A stretch of 64,000 nt of DNA from Aureimonas glaciei (GTDB lineage Bacteria; Pseudomonadota; Alphaproteobacteria; Rhizobiales; Rhizobiaceae). The stretch spans positions 124,389-188,388 of the forward strand of contig NZ_BMJJ01000011.1 of assembly GCF_014643375.1 (NCBI RefSeq), given 5' to 3'. Position numbers and translations under genes: made by a program. The notes beneath the pieces are model-generated. The model was not told where the DNA came from. It saw nothing but the letters and a program-made list of their open reading frames with translations, and ran no database searches. Positions 49,418 to 57,571 of the stretch are shown here, piece by piece (position 1 is the first letter of the stretch; each line of letters starts with the position of its first letter).

Positions 49418-50143
49418 CTAGCGCACGACCTCGACCTCGGCGTGCAGGAGGTAGCCGACGCCGCGCTCCGTCCGGATGAGCTGGGGATGGCTCGGATCGG
49501 CCTCCAGCTTGCGTCGGAGCCGCAGGATCAGGACGTCGATGCTGCGGTCGAAGACCTCCTCGTCGTGCATCCGCGTCGCCGCGATCAGCTGTTCCCGGCT
49601 CAGGATCTGTTGCGGCGAGCGCAGGAAGGCGGTCAGGAGGTTGAACTCGCCGACCGTCAGCTTGACCAGCGTCTGATCGGGCGAGGTCAGTCGGCGCATG
49701 CGGACGCTGAGTTCGAAGCCGGCAAAGCGGTAGCGGATCCGCTGCTGGATCTCCCGGGAACGCCCGTCCGCCCTTTCGGACCGGCGCAGAACCGCCCGCG
49801 CGCGCGCCATCAGCTCCCGCAGGCTGAAGGGCTTGGTGACATAGTCGTCCGCCCCCAGTTCCAGCGCGACGACGCGGTCCGGCTCGTCGCGTCGCTGGCC
49901 CGTGATGATGATGACCGGCACCTGGCTGTCGGACGAGATGCCGCGCATCAGGTCGAGGCCGTTCTCCTTGGAGAGCTGCAGGTCGAGGATGATCAGATCG
50001 GCGGGTCGCGTGTTGAGCACGCGCTTCAGGGCCGCACCATCCGGCGCGGTGCTGACCTCGTAGCCGTGATTGTTGAAATAGGTGCCGATGAGATCGCGCA
50101 TCGCGGGATCGTCGTCGACGACGAGAATATGCCGGCTGCTCAT
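49418..50143 (-). CDS. OmpR-family two-component response regulator
   Basis: Encodes 241 residues. The receiver has the acidic pair VVDDD, phospho-acceptor Asp in LIILDLQLSKENG, Thr in IIITGQ and Lys in YVTKPFSLREL. The winged-helix DNA-binding part has LTVGEFNLLTAFLRSPQQIL and RLRRKLEADPSHPQLIRT, with the ending RGVGYLL. It is the last gene of a four-gene overlapping operon and the likely output of the hybrid kinase encoded just upstream. AGGAGG stands 8 bp before the ATG at 50143. Confidence 0.92.
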   Translation of the reverse strand: MSSRHILVVDDDPAMRDLIGTYFNNHGYEVSTAPDGAALKRVLNTRPADLIILDLQLSKENGLDLMRGISSDSQVPVIIITGQRRDEPDRVVALELGADDYVTKPFSLRELMARARAVLRRSERADGRSREIQQRIRYRFAGFELSVRMRRLTSPDQTLVKLTVGEFNLLTAFLRSPQQILSREQLIAATRMHDEEVFDRSIDVLILRLRRKLEADPSHPQLIRTERGVGYLLHAEVEVVR

Positions 50144-52695
50144 GACTGCGACCTCCTGCTGCGCGCCGCGTCCGACGGGCCGTTGGTTGCGATGGTGGGA
50201 ATTTCGGAAGCCTCGCCCCGCAGCCGCCGCGACAGCGCCAGAGCGAGCGCTTCCATGCGCAACGGCTTCTCGAGCCTTTCGCCGCCGGCGTCGCTCTCGT
50301 CGCACTGGCCGGCACCCGAGCCGCGCTCGGCCAGGACGAGGACGGGCAGCTTCGCCTCGGAATGACGGAGGAAGTGCCGGAAATCATGCCCGCCGGCCCC
50401 GACGACCCCTTCGTCCAGGAGCACGAGGTCGAACCGGTCGCCGTTGCGGGCGAGGGCCTCCATGGCGCTCTGCGTCTGGCCGAAGCCGACGGCCTCGTAG
50501 CCCAGATGCGCCAGCATCTCCTCCAGGAGCATGCGCCGCTGCGCATCAGCGTCGACGACGAGGATGGCCTCGCCCCCGCCCCGCGGGATTTCGCGATCCA
50601 GCGCCGCGGCATCCTCCTCCTCGACAGGCAGGAGGTCGCTGCGGGGAAAATAGGCTTCGATCCGGCTGCCCTTGCCGAGCTCGCTGGCGGCGTTGATCAT
50701 GCCCTTATGGGCCGTGACGATGCCGTGCACGGCCGAGAGGCCGAGACCCGTGCCCTCCCCGACCGTCTTCGTCGTGAAGAAGGGCTCGAACATTCGCCGG
50801 AGGGTCTCGGGGCTCATGCCGTGGCCGCTGTCGCGAACCGCGAGACGGACGTAGCGACCGGGTTGCAGCCGCCCGTGCGAGAGTTCGCGGCCGCGCACGA
50901 TGCTGACCTCGTCGATCGCCACCTCGACGACACCCTCCCGTTCCATGGCATGCGCCGCATTGGCGCAGAGGTTCATCACCACCTGCTGAAGCTCGGCGGG
51001 ATCGCCCAGGACGACCCCGTCGCGGTTGCCGAAGCGGGTTTTGATCTCGATCGTCTGGGGAAGCGACGCCCGCACCAGCTCGAGCGCCTCGATGACCGCC
51101 GGGACCGTGCGCATGGGGCGGTGACGGCTTTCGCGGCGGCGGCTGAAGGCCAGGATCTGGTCGGTGATCGTCTGGGCGCGCCTTCCGGCGCGGACGATCT
51201 GCTGGACCTGTCGGTGTGGCGTGCCGTCGGCATCCAGCTCCGCGAGAGCCAGCTCGCCATAGCCCAGGATCGCCCCCAGAATGTTGTTGTACTCATGCGC
51301 GATTCCGCCGGCCAGCGTACCGAGCGATTCCAGCCGCTGGGATTCCGCCAGGCGGGTCTCCAGAAAGGCCCGCTCCCGATCACCGCGGGCCCGTTGCAGC
51401 GCATTGGTGAAGATCTCGGCGGCGGTGCGCAGCAGGGCGACTTCGTCTGCCGGCCAAGACCGCTCGCGTGACAGGGTGGCCAGGCTGAGGTAGCCGAACT
51501 GCCGCTCCGCGTTCTGCAGCGGCAGGGCCAGCCACGACCGGTAGCCGAGACGCTCGAGCCGGTTGCGACAGGAGCCGATCGGCAAGGCGGAGACTTTGGC
51601 GACCGCGATCCCGCCATGCGGCTCGTCACTGCCTTGCCAGTCTGCGGCCAGCGCGAGAAGCGTTGTCTTGTCTCGGTCCTTCGGGTCGCCGGAGCGGGGC
51701 GCTTCGGTGGACACCTCGTCGCGGACGAGAACCCGGGCCTCGTCGAGGCCGGCCAGTTGGCCGAGAACGCTCAGCCCCGTCTCCATCTCCCGGCAGAGCT
51801 TGCTCAGATCGAGGTCGATGAAGCGCGTCGAGATCGCCGCGATGGCGGCCTCCAGGGCCAGCCGTTCGCGCAGGGTCGCGGCGTTCTGCTGCAGGCGCAC
51901 AAACAGGTAGGCCACATAGGCACACAGGATCAGCGCCATGCCGTATAGGACGACGCGAAACAGCGCGGCGCGGCCCGATGCCGCCGCGTGGAGCTCGAGA
52001 TAGCGCGCCTGGTAAAGCTGCACGAGGGTCGCGACGGGCACGCGCTGCAGATCCGCGCCGATCGCGTCGACGATGGGAAAAGTGTTGGCCAGCATCCGGC
52101 CGTGGATGATGAGCGCGCGAACCAGAGGGCCGCGAAAATCGGCGAGGAACGGGAAATGCAGCCGGTTCAGCGCCAGATTGAGCCGCGTCTGGTTCTCTTC
52201 GCTGGGCTCACGGGTGAAGCGGGCGGCGGCCCCGGCGACAGCGGTCAGTCGGCCATGCGCCTCGCCGTGCTTTCCCGGCAGGCTGTCCTTCACCATCTCC
52301 AGCGCGTCGCCGAAGATGATCTGCGAATTCTGCATCACGGCATTCGTGGACTTGAACCGTTCGACCAGATCCGCGGCGCGGTCCAGGGCCGTGCGCAGCT
52401 CGGCGGCGACGTTCGTCAGTTGCGGGTCCGTCCCGCGCAGGTCCTTCAGCAGCGTGTCCGAAGCCCGCCGCATCGCCTCGAGGCTGCGAACCAGCGGATC
52501 GTAGCTTCGCAGGATCGAACTGCGGGACTGCAGGACATCGCGCTGCAGCGATGCATTGCTGGTGTCGATCGACCGCAAGGCTTCCAGCGTTCTCTGATGC
52601 TCGGCATCGTTCGGGGTCATGCTGAGGACGAACAGGGTCGTCAGGATGGCGAGCATCCCGGCCGCGGCGCCAAAAAAAACCGACAAGCGGCTCAT
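50140..52695 (-). CDS. VirA-like hybrid sensor histidine kinase with C-terminal receiver domain
   Basis: Encodes 851 residues. A first membrane helix (about 5-27) and a second (about 250-270, LFRVVLYGMALILCAYVAYLFV) enclose a periplasmic all-helical sensor domain of about 220 residues. A cytoplasmic GAF-like part (about 290-440) is followed by the histidine kinase core with H467 in GGIAHEYNNILGAILGYGEL, the N box LCANAAHAME, DSGHGM and GTGLGLSAV. A receiver-like domain follows with LVVDADAQ, Asp in LVLLDEGVVG and Lys in LEKPL. The layout is that of VirA-type sensors. Its start overlaps the diheme cytochrome stop, and its stop overlaps the response regulator start, so signal input from the cytochrome is a reasonable hypothesis. 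Confidence 0.88.
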   Translation of the reverse strand: MSRLSVFFGAAAGMLAILTTLFVLSMTPNDAEHQRTLEALRSIDTSNASLQRDVLQSRSSILRSYDPLVRSLEAMRRASDTLLKDLRGTDPQLTNVAAELRTALDRAADLVERFKSTNAVMQNSQIIFGDALEMVKDSLPGKHGEAHGRLTAVAGAAARFTREPSEENQTRLNLALNRLHFPFLADFRGPLVRALIIHGRMLANTFPIVDAIGADLQRVPVATLVQLYQARYLELHAAASGRAALFRVVLYGMALILCAYVAYLFVRLQQNAATLRERLALEAAIAAISTRFIDLDLSKLCREMETGLSVLGQLAGLDEARVLVRDEVSTEAPRSGDPKDRDKTTLLALAADWQGSDEPHGGIAVAKVSALPIGSCRNRLERLGYRSWLALPLQNAERQFGYLSLATLSRERSWPADEVALLRTAAEIFTNALQRARGDRERAFLETRLAESQRLESLGTLAGGIAHEYNNILGAILGYGELALAELDADGTPHRQVQQIVRAGRRAQTITDQILAFSRRRESRHRPMRTVPAVIEALELVRASLPQTIEIKTRFGNRDGVVLGDPAELQQVVMNLCANAAHAMEREGVVEVAIDEVSIVRGRELSHGRLQPGRYVRLAVRDSGHGMSPETLRRMFEPFFTTKTVGEGTGLGLSAVHGIVTAHKGMINAASELGKGSRIEAYFPRSDLLPVEEEDAAALDREIPRGGGEAILVVDADAQRRMLLEEMLAHLGYEAVGFGQTQSAMEALARNGDRFDLVLLDEGVVGAGGHDFRHFLRHSEAKLPVLVLAERGSGAGQCDESDAGGERLEKPLRMEALALALSRRLRGEASEIPTIATNGPSDAARSRRSQS

Positions 52696-53756
52696 GGGAT
52701 CTGGTTCGCTGGCGGGCGACCCGGTGGGGCGCCGCTCAGCGTCGTCAGAAATTTCACGATCAGCTGGACATCGCTGTCGGGGATGGGACGCCCCAGCTGG
52801 CTCGCTGCCATCTCGCCGACGGCCTCGGGCAGCGTCGCCGCGCGCCCGTCGTGAAAATAGGGCGCCGTCAAGGCCACGTTCCGCAGGCTGGGCACACGGA
52901 AGAGCTGCCGGTCCTCGGACCGCCCCGTCACGGTAAAGCGCCCGAGGTCCGCCGTCCGTGCCGCCCTGCTCGGCTTCCCCTCCGTCGGCGCCAGGCCGGG
53001 AGGAAAGAGGGGAAAGCGCTGCATCAGGTTTCCGCCGACATTTTCGCCCTGGTGGCAGGAGACGCAGCCATAGGACCTGAACAGGGCGTATCCCTCTTCT
53101 TCTTCCGGCGTGATCGCCCCCGTCTCGCCCCTGAGATAGCGGTCGAAACGGCCATCTTGCGTCGTCAGCGACCGCTGAAAGGCGCCCAGCGCCGCCAGGA
53201 CCCCGTTCCGGTCCGGAGCCTCGCCGAAAAGTTCGCGGAAGCCTGCCGCATAGTCCAGATCGCGGCCGAGGGCGGAAAGGATCGACGGCCACGAACTGCC
53301 CATGACATGGGGATCCAAGAGGATGGCCTCGTTCTGGTCCTCCAGCGTCGCGAAGTTGCCCCGCCAGTTGTAGCGATAGTTCTTCCAGGCGTTGAAGATG
53401 CTGGGGACGTTGAAGAGAAGCTCTTCGCCATTGATGCCGACGCCCCTTCGCCTCCCATCTCCGCCGCCCGCTTCGAGCCGATGGCAGCTGGCACAGGAGA
53501 GGCTGGCCCCCGCCGAGAGACGCCGGTCTGAGAACAGCCTGGCGCCGAGCGCGACCAGCTCCGCCCTCGCCCCGGGGGCAGGCGAGAGGGGGCTGATCGG
53601 TTCCGGCCATTCGGAGCGGAGGCGCGCCACCACAGCGCTTCGCGCCCCAGCCGAGACCCCGAACCCATGGTCGCCGGCAAGCAGGAAGAACGGCAGCGAC
53701 AGGAGGCCCACGACGCCCAGGAGCCACCCGAAAGCGTTGCGCATCCATCCCCTCAT
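52692..53756 (-). CDS. diheme cytochrome c peroxidase/MauG-family protein
   Basis: Encodes 354 residues. One N-terminal hydrophobic segment (WLLGVVGLLSLPFFLLAG) serves as signal or anchor. Two haem-c sites are present, CASCH at 88-92 and CVSCH at 231-235, the hallmark of bacterial diheme cytochrome c peroxidases and MauG-like enzymes. Typical stretches GARLFSDRRLSAGASLSCAS, FNVPSIFNAW and LRNVALTAPYFHDGRAATLPEAV agree. It acts in the periplasm on peroxide or another oxidant or substrate. It is embedded in a signalling operon rather than next to respiratory genes, which suggests a sensory or accessory role. Confidence 0.9.
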   Translation of the reverse strand: MRGWMRNAFGWLLGVVGLLSLPFFLLAGDHGFGVSAGARSAVVARLRSEWPEPISPLSPAPGARAELVALGARLFSDRRLSAGASLSCASCHRLEAGGGDGRRRGVGINGEELLFNVPSIFNAWKNYRYNWRGNFATLEDQNEAILLDPHVMGSSWPSILSALGRDLDYAAGFRELFGEAPDRNGVLAALGAFQRSLTTQDGRFDRYLRGETGAITPEEEEGYALFRSYGCVSCHQGENVGGNLMQRFPLFPPGLAPTEGKPSRAARTADLGRFTVTGRSEDRQLFRVPSLRNVALTAPYFHDGRAATLPEAVGEMAASQLGRPIPDSDVQLIVKFLTTLSGAPPGRPPANQIP

Positions 53757-54412
53757 CGACGCAATGCCTTCGGCCGGCAGGACGACGGGTCAGCCGGACT
53801 GCAAGCGCGGGTCGCCGTTTGCAGCCGCAGTTCCAGCCGACTGACGATCCCGTCGGCGGGTGTTCCCGCGCAGAGCAAGGCAAGCCTCTCCGGTTGGCCT
53901 TGCAGGGGCAGCCACTGGACGTTGCCGCCAGGGCTGACCGTCTGGATGCGGACCAGCGGAGTCGGATCGCGCAGCAGCGCGGCCAGCAACGTGCCCGGTC
54001 CGTCCCGGTCGGAGCGGCGGTAGTCGAAGCCAGGCACCATCTGCTGATCGCGGCACGCCCGCATCAGGCTCTCGACGGTCGCGCCCGGCCCGGCCCAGGC
54101 TGTCCCGGATTCGCCGCTGACGTCGACGGCACAGGCCAGCGACAGGTCGGCGCAGAGCTCGGAGGCAAACGCTGCCTCCATCATCGCCTGGTCGACGGAG
54201 ACGAGACCCATTTCGATCCCCACGTCGCTCTCTCTGGCCGCGCAGGATTGCGAGGACTGGTCCGGCCCATAGAGGCAGGTGGCCGACGCCACGGAATTGG
54301 CTGCGACACGGGCAAATTTGAGAATGTCCGGCAGGTCGCGGCAGCGACAGACGAGCCGCGGCAACCATTTCGCCTCACGCCATGCGGCGCCGGCACGCTT
54401 TTCATGATGCAT
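53753..54412 (-). CDS. cysteine-rich protein of unknown function
   Basis: Encodes 219 residues that I do not recognise. It has nine or more cysteines, including C-R-C near residue 31, and several spaced Cys in TCLYGPDQSSQSCAAR, ELCADLSLACAV and MRACRDQQ. No signal peptide or membrane segment is seen with this start. The strongest support for a real gene is its position: its stop overlaps the start of the diheme peroxidase gene by 4 bp, like every other junction in this operon. The ATG at 54412 was preferred; a TTG at 54511 would add 33 residues. Other frames across this region look like mirror frames. Confidence 0.5.
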   Translation of the reverse strand: MHHEKRAGAAWREAKWLPRLVCRCRDLPDILKFARVAANSVASATCLYGPDQSSQSCAARESDVGIEMGLVSVDQAMMEAAFASELCADLSLACAVDVSGESGTAWAGPGATVESLMRACRDQQMVPGFDYRRSDRDGPGTLLAALLRDPTPLVRIQTVSPGGNVQWLPLQGQPERLALLCAGTPADGIVSRLELRLQTATRACSPADPSSCRPKALRR

Positions 54413-54535
54413 CACGCTTCTCGACCTTCGAGGGAACCGGCTCCACCGGACTGGGAATGCCGGATGGAGGTCCGATCCCACCGATGAACACGACGCGGCG
54501 GCGGTGCCCAAACACCGCCACCGCGTCGCCAGGGT

Positions 54536-56140
54536 TCAGGCGGCATGCGCCGTGCGCAGAAGCTCGGCCGCCCGCTCGCCGATGATCGCGCAGGGCGCCT
54601 GGGTGTTGCCCGTCGTCACGCGCGGCATGACCGAGCCGTCCGCCACCCGCAGGCCGTCGATGCCGTAGACCCTGAGCGACGCATCGACCACCGACATCGC
54701 ATCGCGCCCCATCTTGGCCGTGCAGGACTGGTGCCAGTAGGTGACGGCGGCATCGCGGATGTAGTCGTCGAGCGCCGCCCCTTTAAGGGGACCCGGCATG
54801 GCCTCGCCGCGAACGAAAGGCTTGAAGGCCTCGGCATTGCCGAGATCGCGGCAGAGCTCGACACAGGCGCGGGCGGCCGTCAGATCGGCGGGATCGCTCA
54901 GCATGTTGGCGTCGATCGCCAGCGGCGCCAGGGGATCGGCGCTCTGCAGGATCAGCCTGCCGCGGCTCGCCGGTCGCGCGAGCCCCGCAAACATCGTCCA
55001 GCCGTGCTCGGGAACGCCGCGCGCCGCGGTCCTCTCGCTCGGCACTGGGAATTCCACCTGGCAGAACAGGAGATCCGGTGCCTCGAGTTCGGGGCGGCTC
55101 TTCCAGTAGAGTTTTGCCTCGCTGCCGTTGTTGCGCGGGGCGATCGGCTCCTTGTATTCCCAGGTGCAGCCGAACGAGACGTGATCCTGCAGGTTCTGAC
55201 CGACGCCCGGCAGATGCTGCACGACCGCGATGCCGTGACGCGTCAGTTCCGCCGCGTCGCCGATGCCCGAATGCATCAGCACCTTCGGCGACTGGATCGC
55301 GCCCAGCGACAGCACCACCTCGGCCCGCGCACGGACCGTGAAGGTCTCACCGTTGCGCAGGAGCTCGACGCCTGTCGCCCGTTTGCCCTCGATCACCACG
55401 CGCAGCACCGTCGTTCCGGTCAGCACCGTCAGGTTCGGCCGGTCGCGCCAGGGGTGGACATAGGCGCGGTACAGCGAATGCCGCCGCCCGTCGCGAACGA
55501 GCGTATCGGACAAAGCGGCACCGCCCGGCCCCTCCATCATCCGGCCGTTCGGGTTCTCGAAGGTCGGAATGCCCAGTTCGCCCGCCGCCTCCAGCATGGC
55601 ATGCGCGATGGGGCTGGGATCGGCTGCCTGCTGCACCCAGACCGGCCCCGTGGTGCCGCGGTATTGCGGGTCCGGTTCCCCCTGCCAGTTTTCGATCCGG
55701 CGATAGATGTCGAGGACATTGTCGTAGCCCCAGGCGGCATCACCGGCTTCCGCGGCGAAAAAGTCCCAGTCGCTGCGGTGCCCGCGGGCCCAGACCATGA
55801 CATTGATGCTGGAGCCGCCGCCGAGGCCCTTGCCCATCGACATCGACAGGGCGCGCCCGTTCAGATGCGGATTGGGCTGTGCCTGAAAGCCCCAGTCCCG
55901 CTCGCTGCCGAGATTGAGCGGCCAGGATGCGGGATCGAGAACGGCTTCGGCCTCGTCGCTATCGCCGGCTTCGACGAGGAGAACCGCCACGTCGGGATTT
56001 TCGGCCAGCCGCCTGGCGATCACCGAGCCGGAGGCGCCGGCGCCGCAGACGATGAAGTCGTAGGCGGGTTGCAGGGTGTCCGCGTCCTGGCGCCGGCGGG
56101 CGTCGTGATCGCCTTGCGCGTTTTCAGCCTGGGTCGTCAT
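54536..56140 (-). CDS. GMC-family oxidoreductase (choline dehydrogenase-like)
   Basis: Encodes 534 residues. FAD binding is shown by FIVCGAGASGSVIARRLAE and Glu in VLLVEAGDS. The first GMC signature appears as GKGLGGGSSINVMVWARGH. The C-terminal catalytic pair is His in YWHQSC and Asn in TGNTQAP, with GLRVADGSVMP. Members oxidise alcohols such as choline, polyethylene glycol or sugar alcohols. No betaine aldehyde dehydrogenase or BetI is adjacent, so choline is not assured. It is divergent from the HTH-GAF gene at 56400, with a tandem repeat array in between. Confidence 0.9.
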   Translation of the reverse strand: MTTQAENAQGDHDARRRQDADTLQPAYDFIVCGAGASGSVIARRLAENPDVAVLLVEAGDSDEAEAVLDPASWPLNLGSERDWGFQAQPNPHLNGRALSMSMGKGLGGGSSINVMVWARGHRSDWDFFAAEAGDAAWGYDNVLDIYRRIENWQGEPDPQYRGTTGPVWVQQAADPSPIAHAMLEAAGELGIPTFENPNGRMMEGPGGAALSDTLVRDGRRHSLYRAYVHPWRDRPNLTVLTGTTVLRVVIEGKRATGVELLRNGETFTVRARAEVVLSLGAIQSPKVLMHSGIGDAAELTRHGIAVVQHLPGVGQNLQDHVSFGCTWEYKEPIAPRNNGSEAKLYWKSRPELEAPDLLFCQVEFPVPSERTAARGVPEHGWTMFAGLARPASRGRLILQSADPLAPLAIDANMLSDPADLTAARACVELCRDLGNAEAFKPFVRGEAMPGPLKGAALDDYIRDAAVTYWHQSCTAKMGRDAMSVVDASLRVYGIDGLRVADGSVMPRVTTGNTQAPCAIIGERAAELLRTAHAA

Positions 56141-56257
56141 GGGGATTTCCTTGTTGGCAGCGAGCGCTCATGGCTCGCGTGAGGGCACCCCGATGCGGAG
56201 GGCGGGGGCCCTCGCTGAGGGGGCGACCGCACCGGACCGTCCGGGTTGCCGCTCAAA

Positions 56258-56303
56258 TATCAATTCTATCATTTCTATCAATTCACGTCGAAGTTATCAT
56301 TTC
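56258..56303. repeat. array of four 9-bp direct repeats in a divergent promoter
   Basis: The 9-mer TATCA(A/T)TTC occurs at 56258-56266, 56267-56275 and 56276-56284 without gaps, and a fourth copy at 56295-56303 after 10 bases. The array is AT-rich in a GC-rich context and lies between the divergent GMC and HTH-GAF genes. It could be a multi-subunit operator. The spacing of 9 bp is shorter than a helical turn, so bound subunits would wind around the DNA. Confidence 0.6.
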
Positions 56304-56399
56304 CGTTTCTTCTTGCAATTGAAACAAAGCGCCGTGCCCCGTACTGCTCATTCCATCGCCGCACAGCACAGCGCTCCCCGATTTCCGTAAGCGAAGCCC

Positions 56400-57554
56400 A
56401 TGATCGACAAGGACATTCTGACGACGGCCGACACGGCCACGCTGCTCGGCGTGTCCGTGCGCACGGCCCAGCTCCTGATCGAGGGGGGCTCGGTCCCCTC
56501 GTGGAAAACGCCGGGCGGGCACCGCCGCGTCTATCGGTCGGATGTCGAGGCGTTGATCGAGGGCCCTGCAACGGCCCCCTCTTCGGTCCTGGTGGTGGTC
56601 ATCGCCGCAGCGGAACGGCTCGGGCTTTATGATCGGCTGTTTTCCGCCATCCCCGAATGCAGCGTCGAAGGCTTCGCCGACCCCTTTGCCGCGCTGTTGG
56701 CCATCGGCTCGCTGCGGCCCTTCGCGGTCGTCGTCGATCTCGAGGACGGCGATCCGTCGCGGCAGGCGCTGCTCCCGAGCCTGATGGCCGTTCCCGCTCT
56801 TCGTCGCATCCTGACCGTCGGCACCACCCCCCCGCCGGACGGCGAACACCGGGCGACCCATGTCGGCACCCCCGACGCAGCGGCCGCCGGGCTGCGCATG
56901 GTCCTCGCCGACGCCGGCGGAAGCGCCATCCCCCCCGTCGACGCGACCTTTCCGATCGCGCTCAACGAGCGGCAACGGCTGGTGGCCCTCGAACGCTCCG
57001 GCCTCGTCGACACCGCGCCCGAGGCGGCTTTCGACCGGCTCGCCTGGCTGGCCGCCGAGACCCTCGAAACGCCGGTCGCGCTGGTCACGCTGCTGACGCC
57101 GACGCGGCAGTGGTTCAAGTCGCGCGTCGGGCTCGACTTCACGGAGACGCCGCGGAGCTGGTCGTTCTGCAACCACACGATCCTGCAGAAGGGCATCTTC
57201 GCGATCCCCGATCTCTCGCTCGACCCGCGCTTCGCCGCCAATCCCGCCGTCGTCGGCGCCCAGGGTTTCCGCTTCTATGCCGGGGCTGCCGTTCGCGACG
57301 ACGAGGGCTTTGCCGTGGGGTCGCTGTGCGTCATCGACACCAAGCCGCGCGTGCTGGAAGAGACGCAGGAGAAAACCCTCCAGGCGCTCGCGGGGCTCGC
57401 CTCGGACCAGTTTCGGCTGCGCGCCGCCGAGCGCCAGTTGCGTGAGGCGCGCCGGCCGCGGAACGGACCATCGGCCGCCGGCGGTCCGGCACGCCGATCA
57501 GGCGCGCCGGGGACGCGGCGGGGAAACGGCGAGGACCGGCCTGCGGGAGACTGA
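56400..57554 (+). CDS. HTH (excisionase/MerR-like) protein with receiver-like segment and GAF domain
   Basis: Encodes 384 residues. Residues 1-55 form an excisionase-type winged helix (TADTATLLGVSVRTAQLLIE then WKTPGGHRRVYRSDVEALI). Residues about 60-160 resemble a response regulator fold in order of strands but lack the usual phosphorylation signature. Residues about 185-345 are a GAF domain with SWSFCNHTIL, FRFYAGAAV and GSLCVIDTKP, closely like the one in the cyclic-di-GMP protein at 3121. The tail is low-complexity and basic. It looks like a one-component regulator that senses a signal through GAF. It is divergent from the GMC gene and preceded by the 9-bp repeat array. The ATG has only a weak ribosome binding site. 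Confidence 0.78.
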   Translation: MIDKDILTTADTATLLGVSVRTAQLLIEGGSVPSWKTPGGHRRVYRSDVEALIEGPATAPSSVLVVVIAAAERLGLYDRLFSAIPECSVEGFADPFAALLAIGSLRPFAVVVDLEDGDPSRQALLPSLMAVPALRRILTVGTTPPPDGEHRATHVGTPDAAAAGLRMVLADAGGSAIPPVDATFPIALNERQRLVALERSGLVDTAPEAAFDRLAWLAAETLETPVALVTLLTPTRQWFKSRVGLDFTETPRSWSFCNHTILQKGIFAIPDLSLDPRFAANPAVVGAQGFRFYAGAAVRDDEGFAVGSLCVIDTKPRVLEETQEKTLQALAGLASDQFRLRAAERQLREARRPRNGPSAAGGPARRSGAPGTRRGNGEDRPAGD

Positions 57555-57571
57555 GCGACCGAGTCCTGCGT

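Noticed and set aside
52695-53883. Long in-frame extension of the hybrid kinase towards 53883
   Set aside because: The extension runs across the diheme cytochrome gene in a different frame. The kinase has a good start at 52695 that begins with its first membrane helix.
50140-54412. A type of anti-phage or toxin system in the cytochrome-kinase operon
   Set aside because: The domains are those of haem peroxidase and two-component signalling. No nuclease, protease, toxin or reverse transcriptase motif was seen.
54545-56182. Open frame of about 545 codons on the plus strand
   Set aside because: It is antisense to the GMC oxidoreductase, which carries all expected FAD and catalytic motifs.
56258-56303. 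Replication origin iterons
   Set aside because: Tandem repeats could suggest an origin, but there is no replication initiator gene or DnaA box cluster nearby, and the array sits neatly in a divergent promoter.
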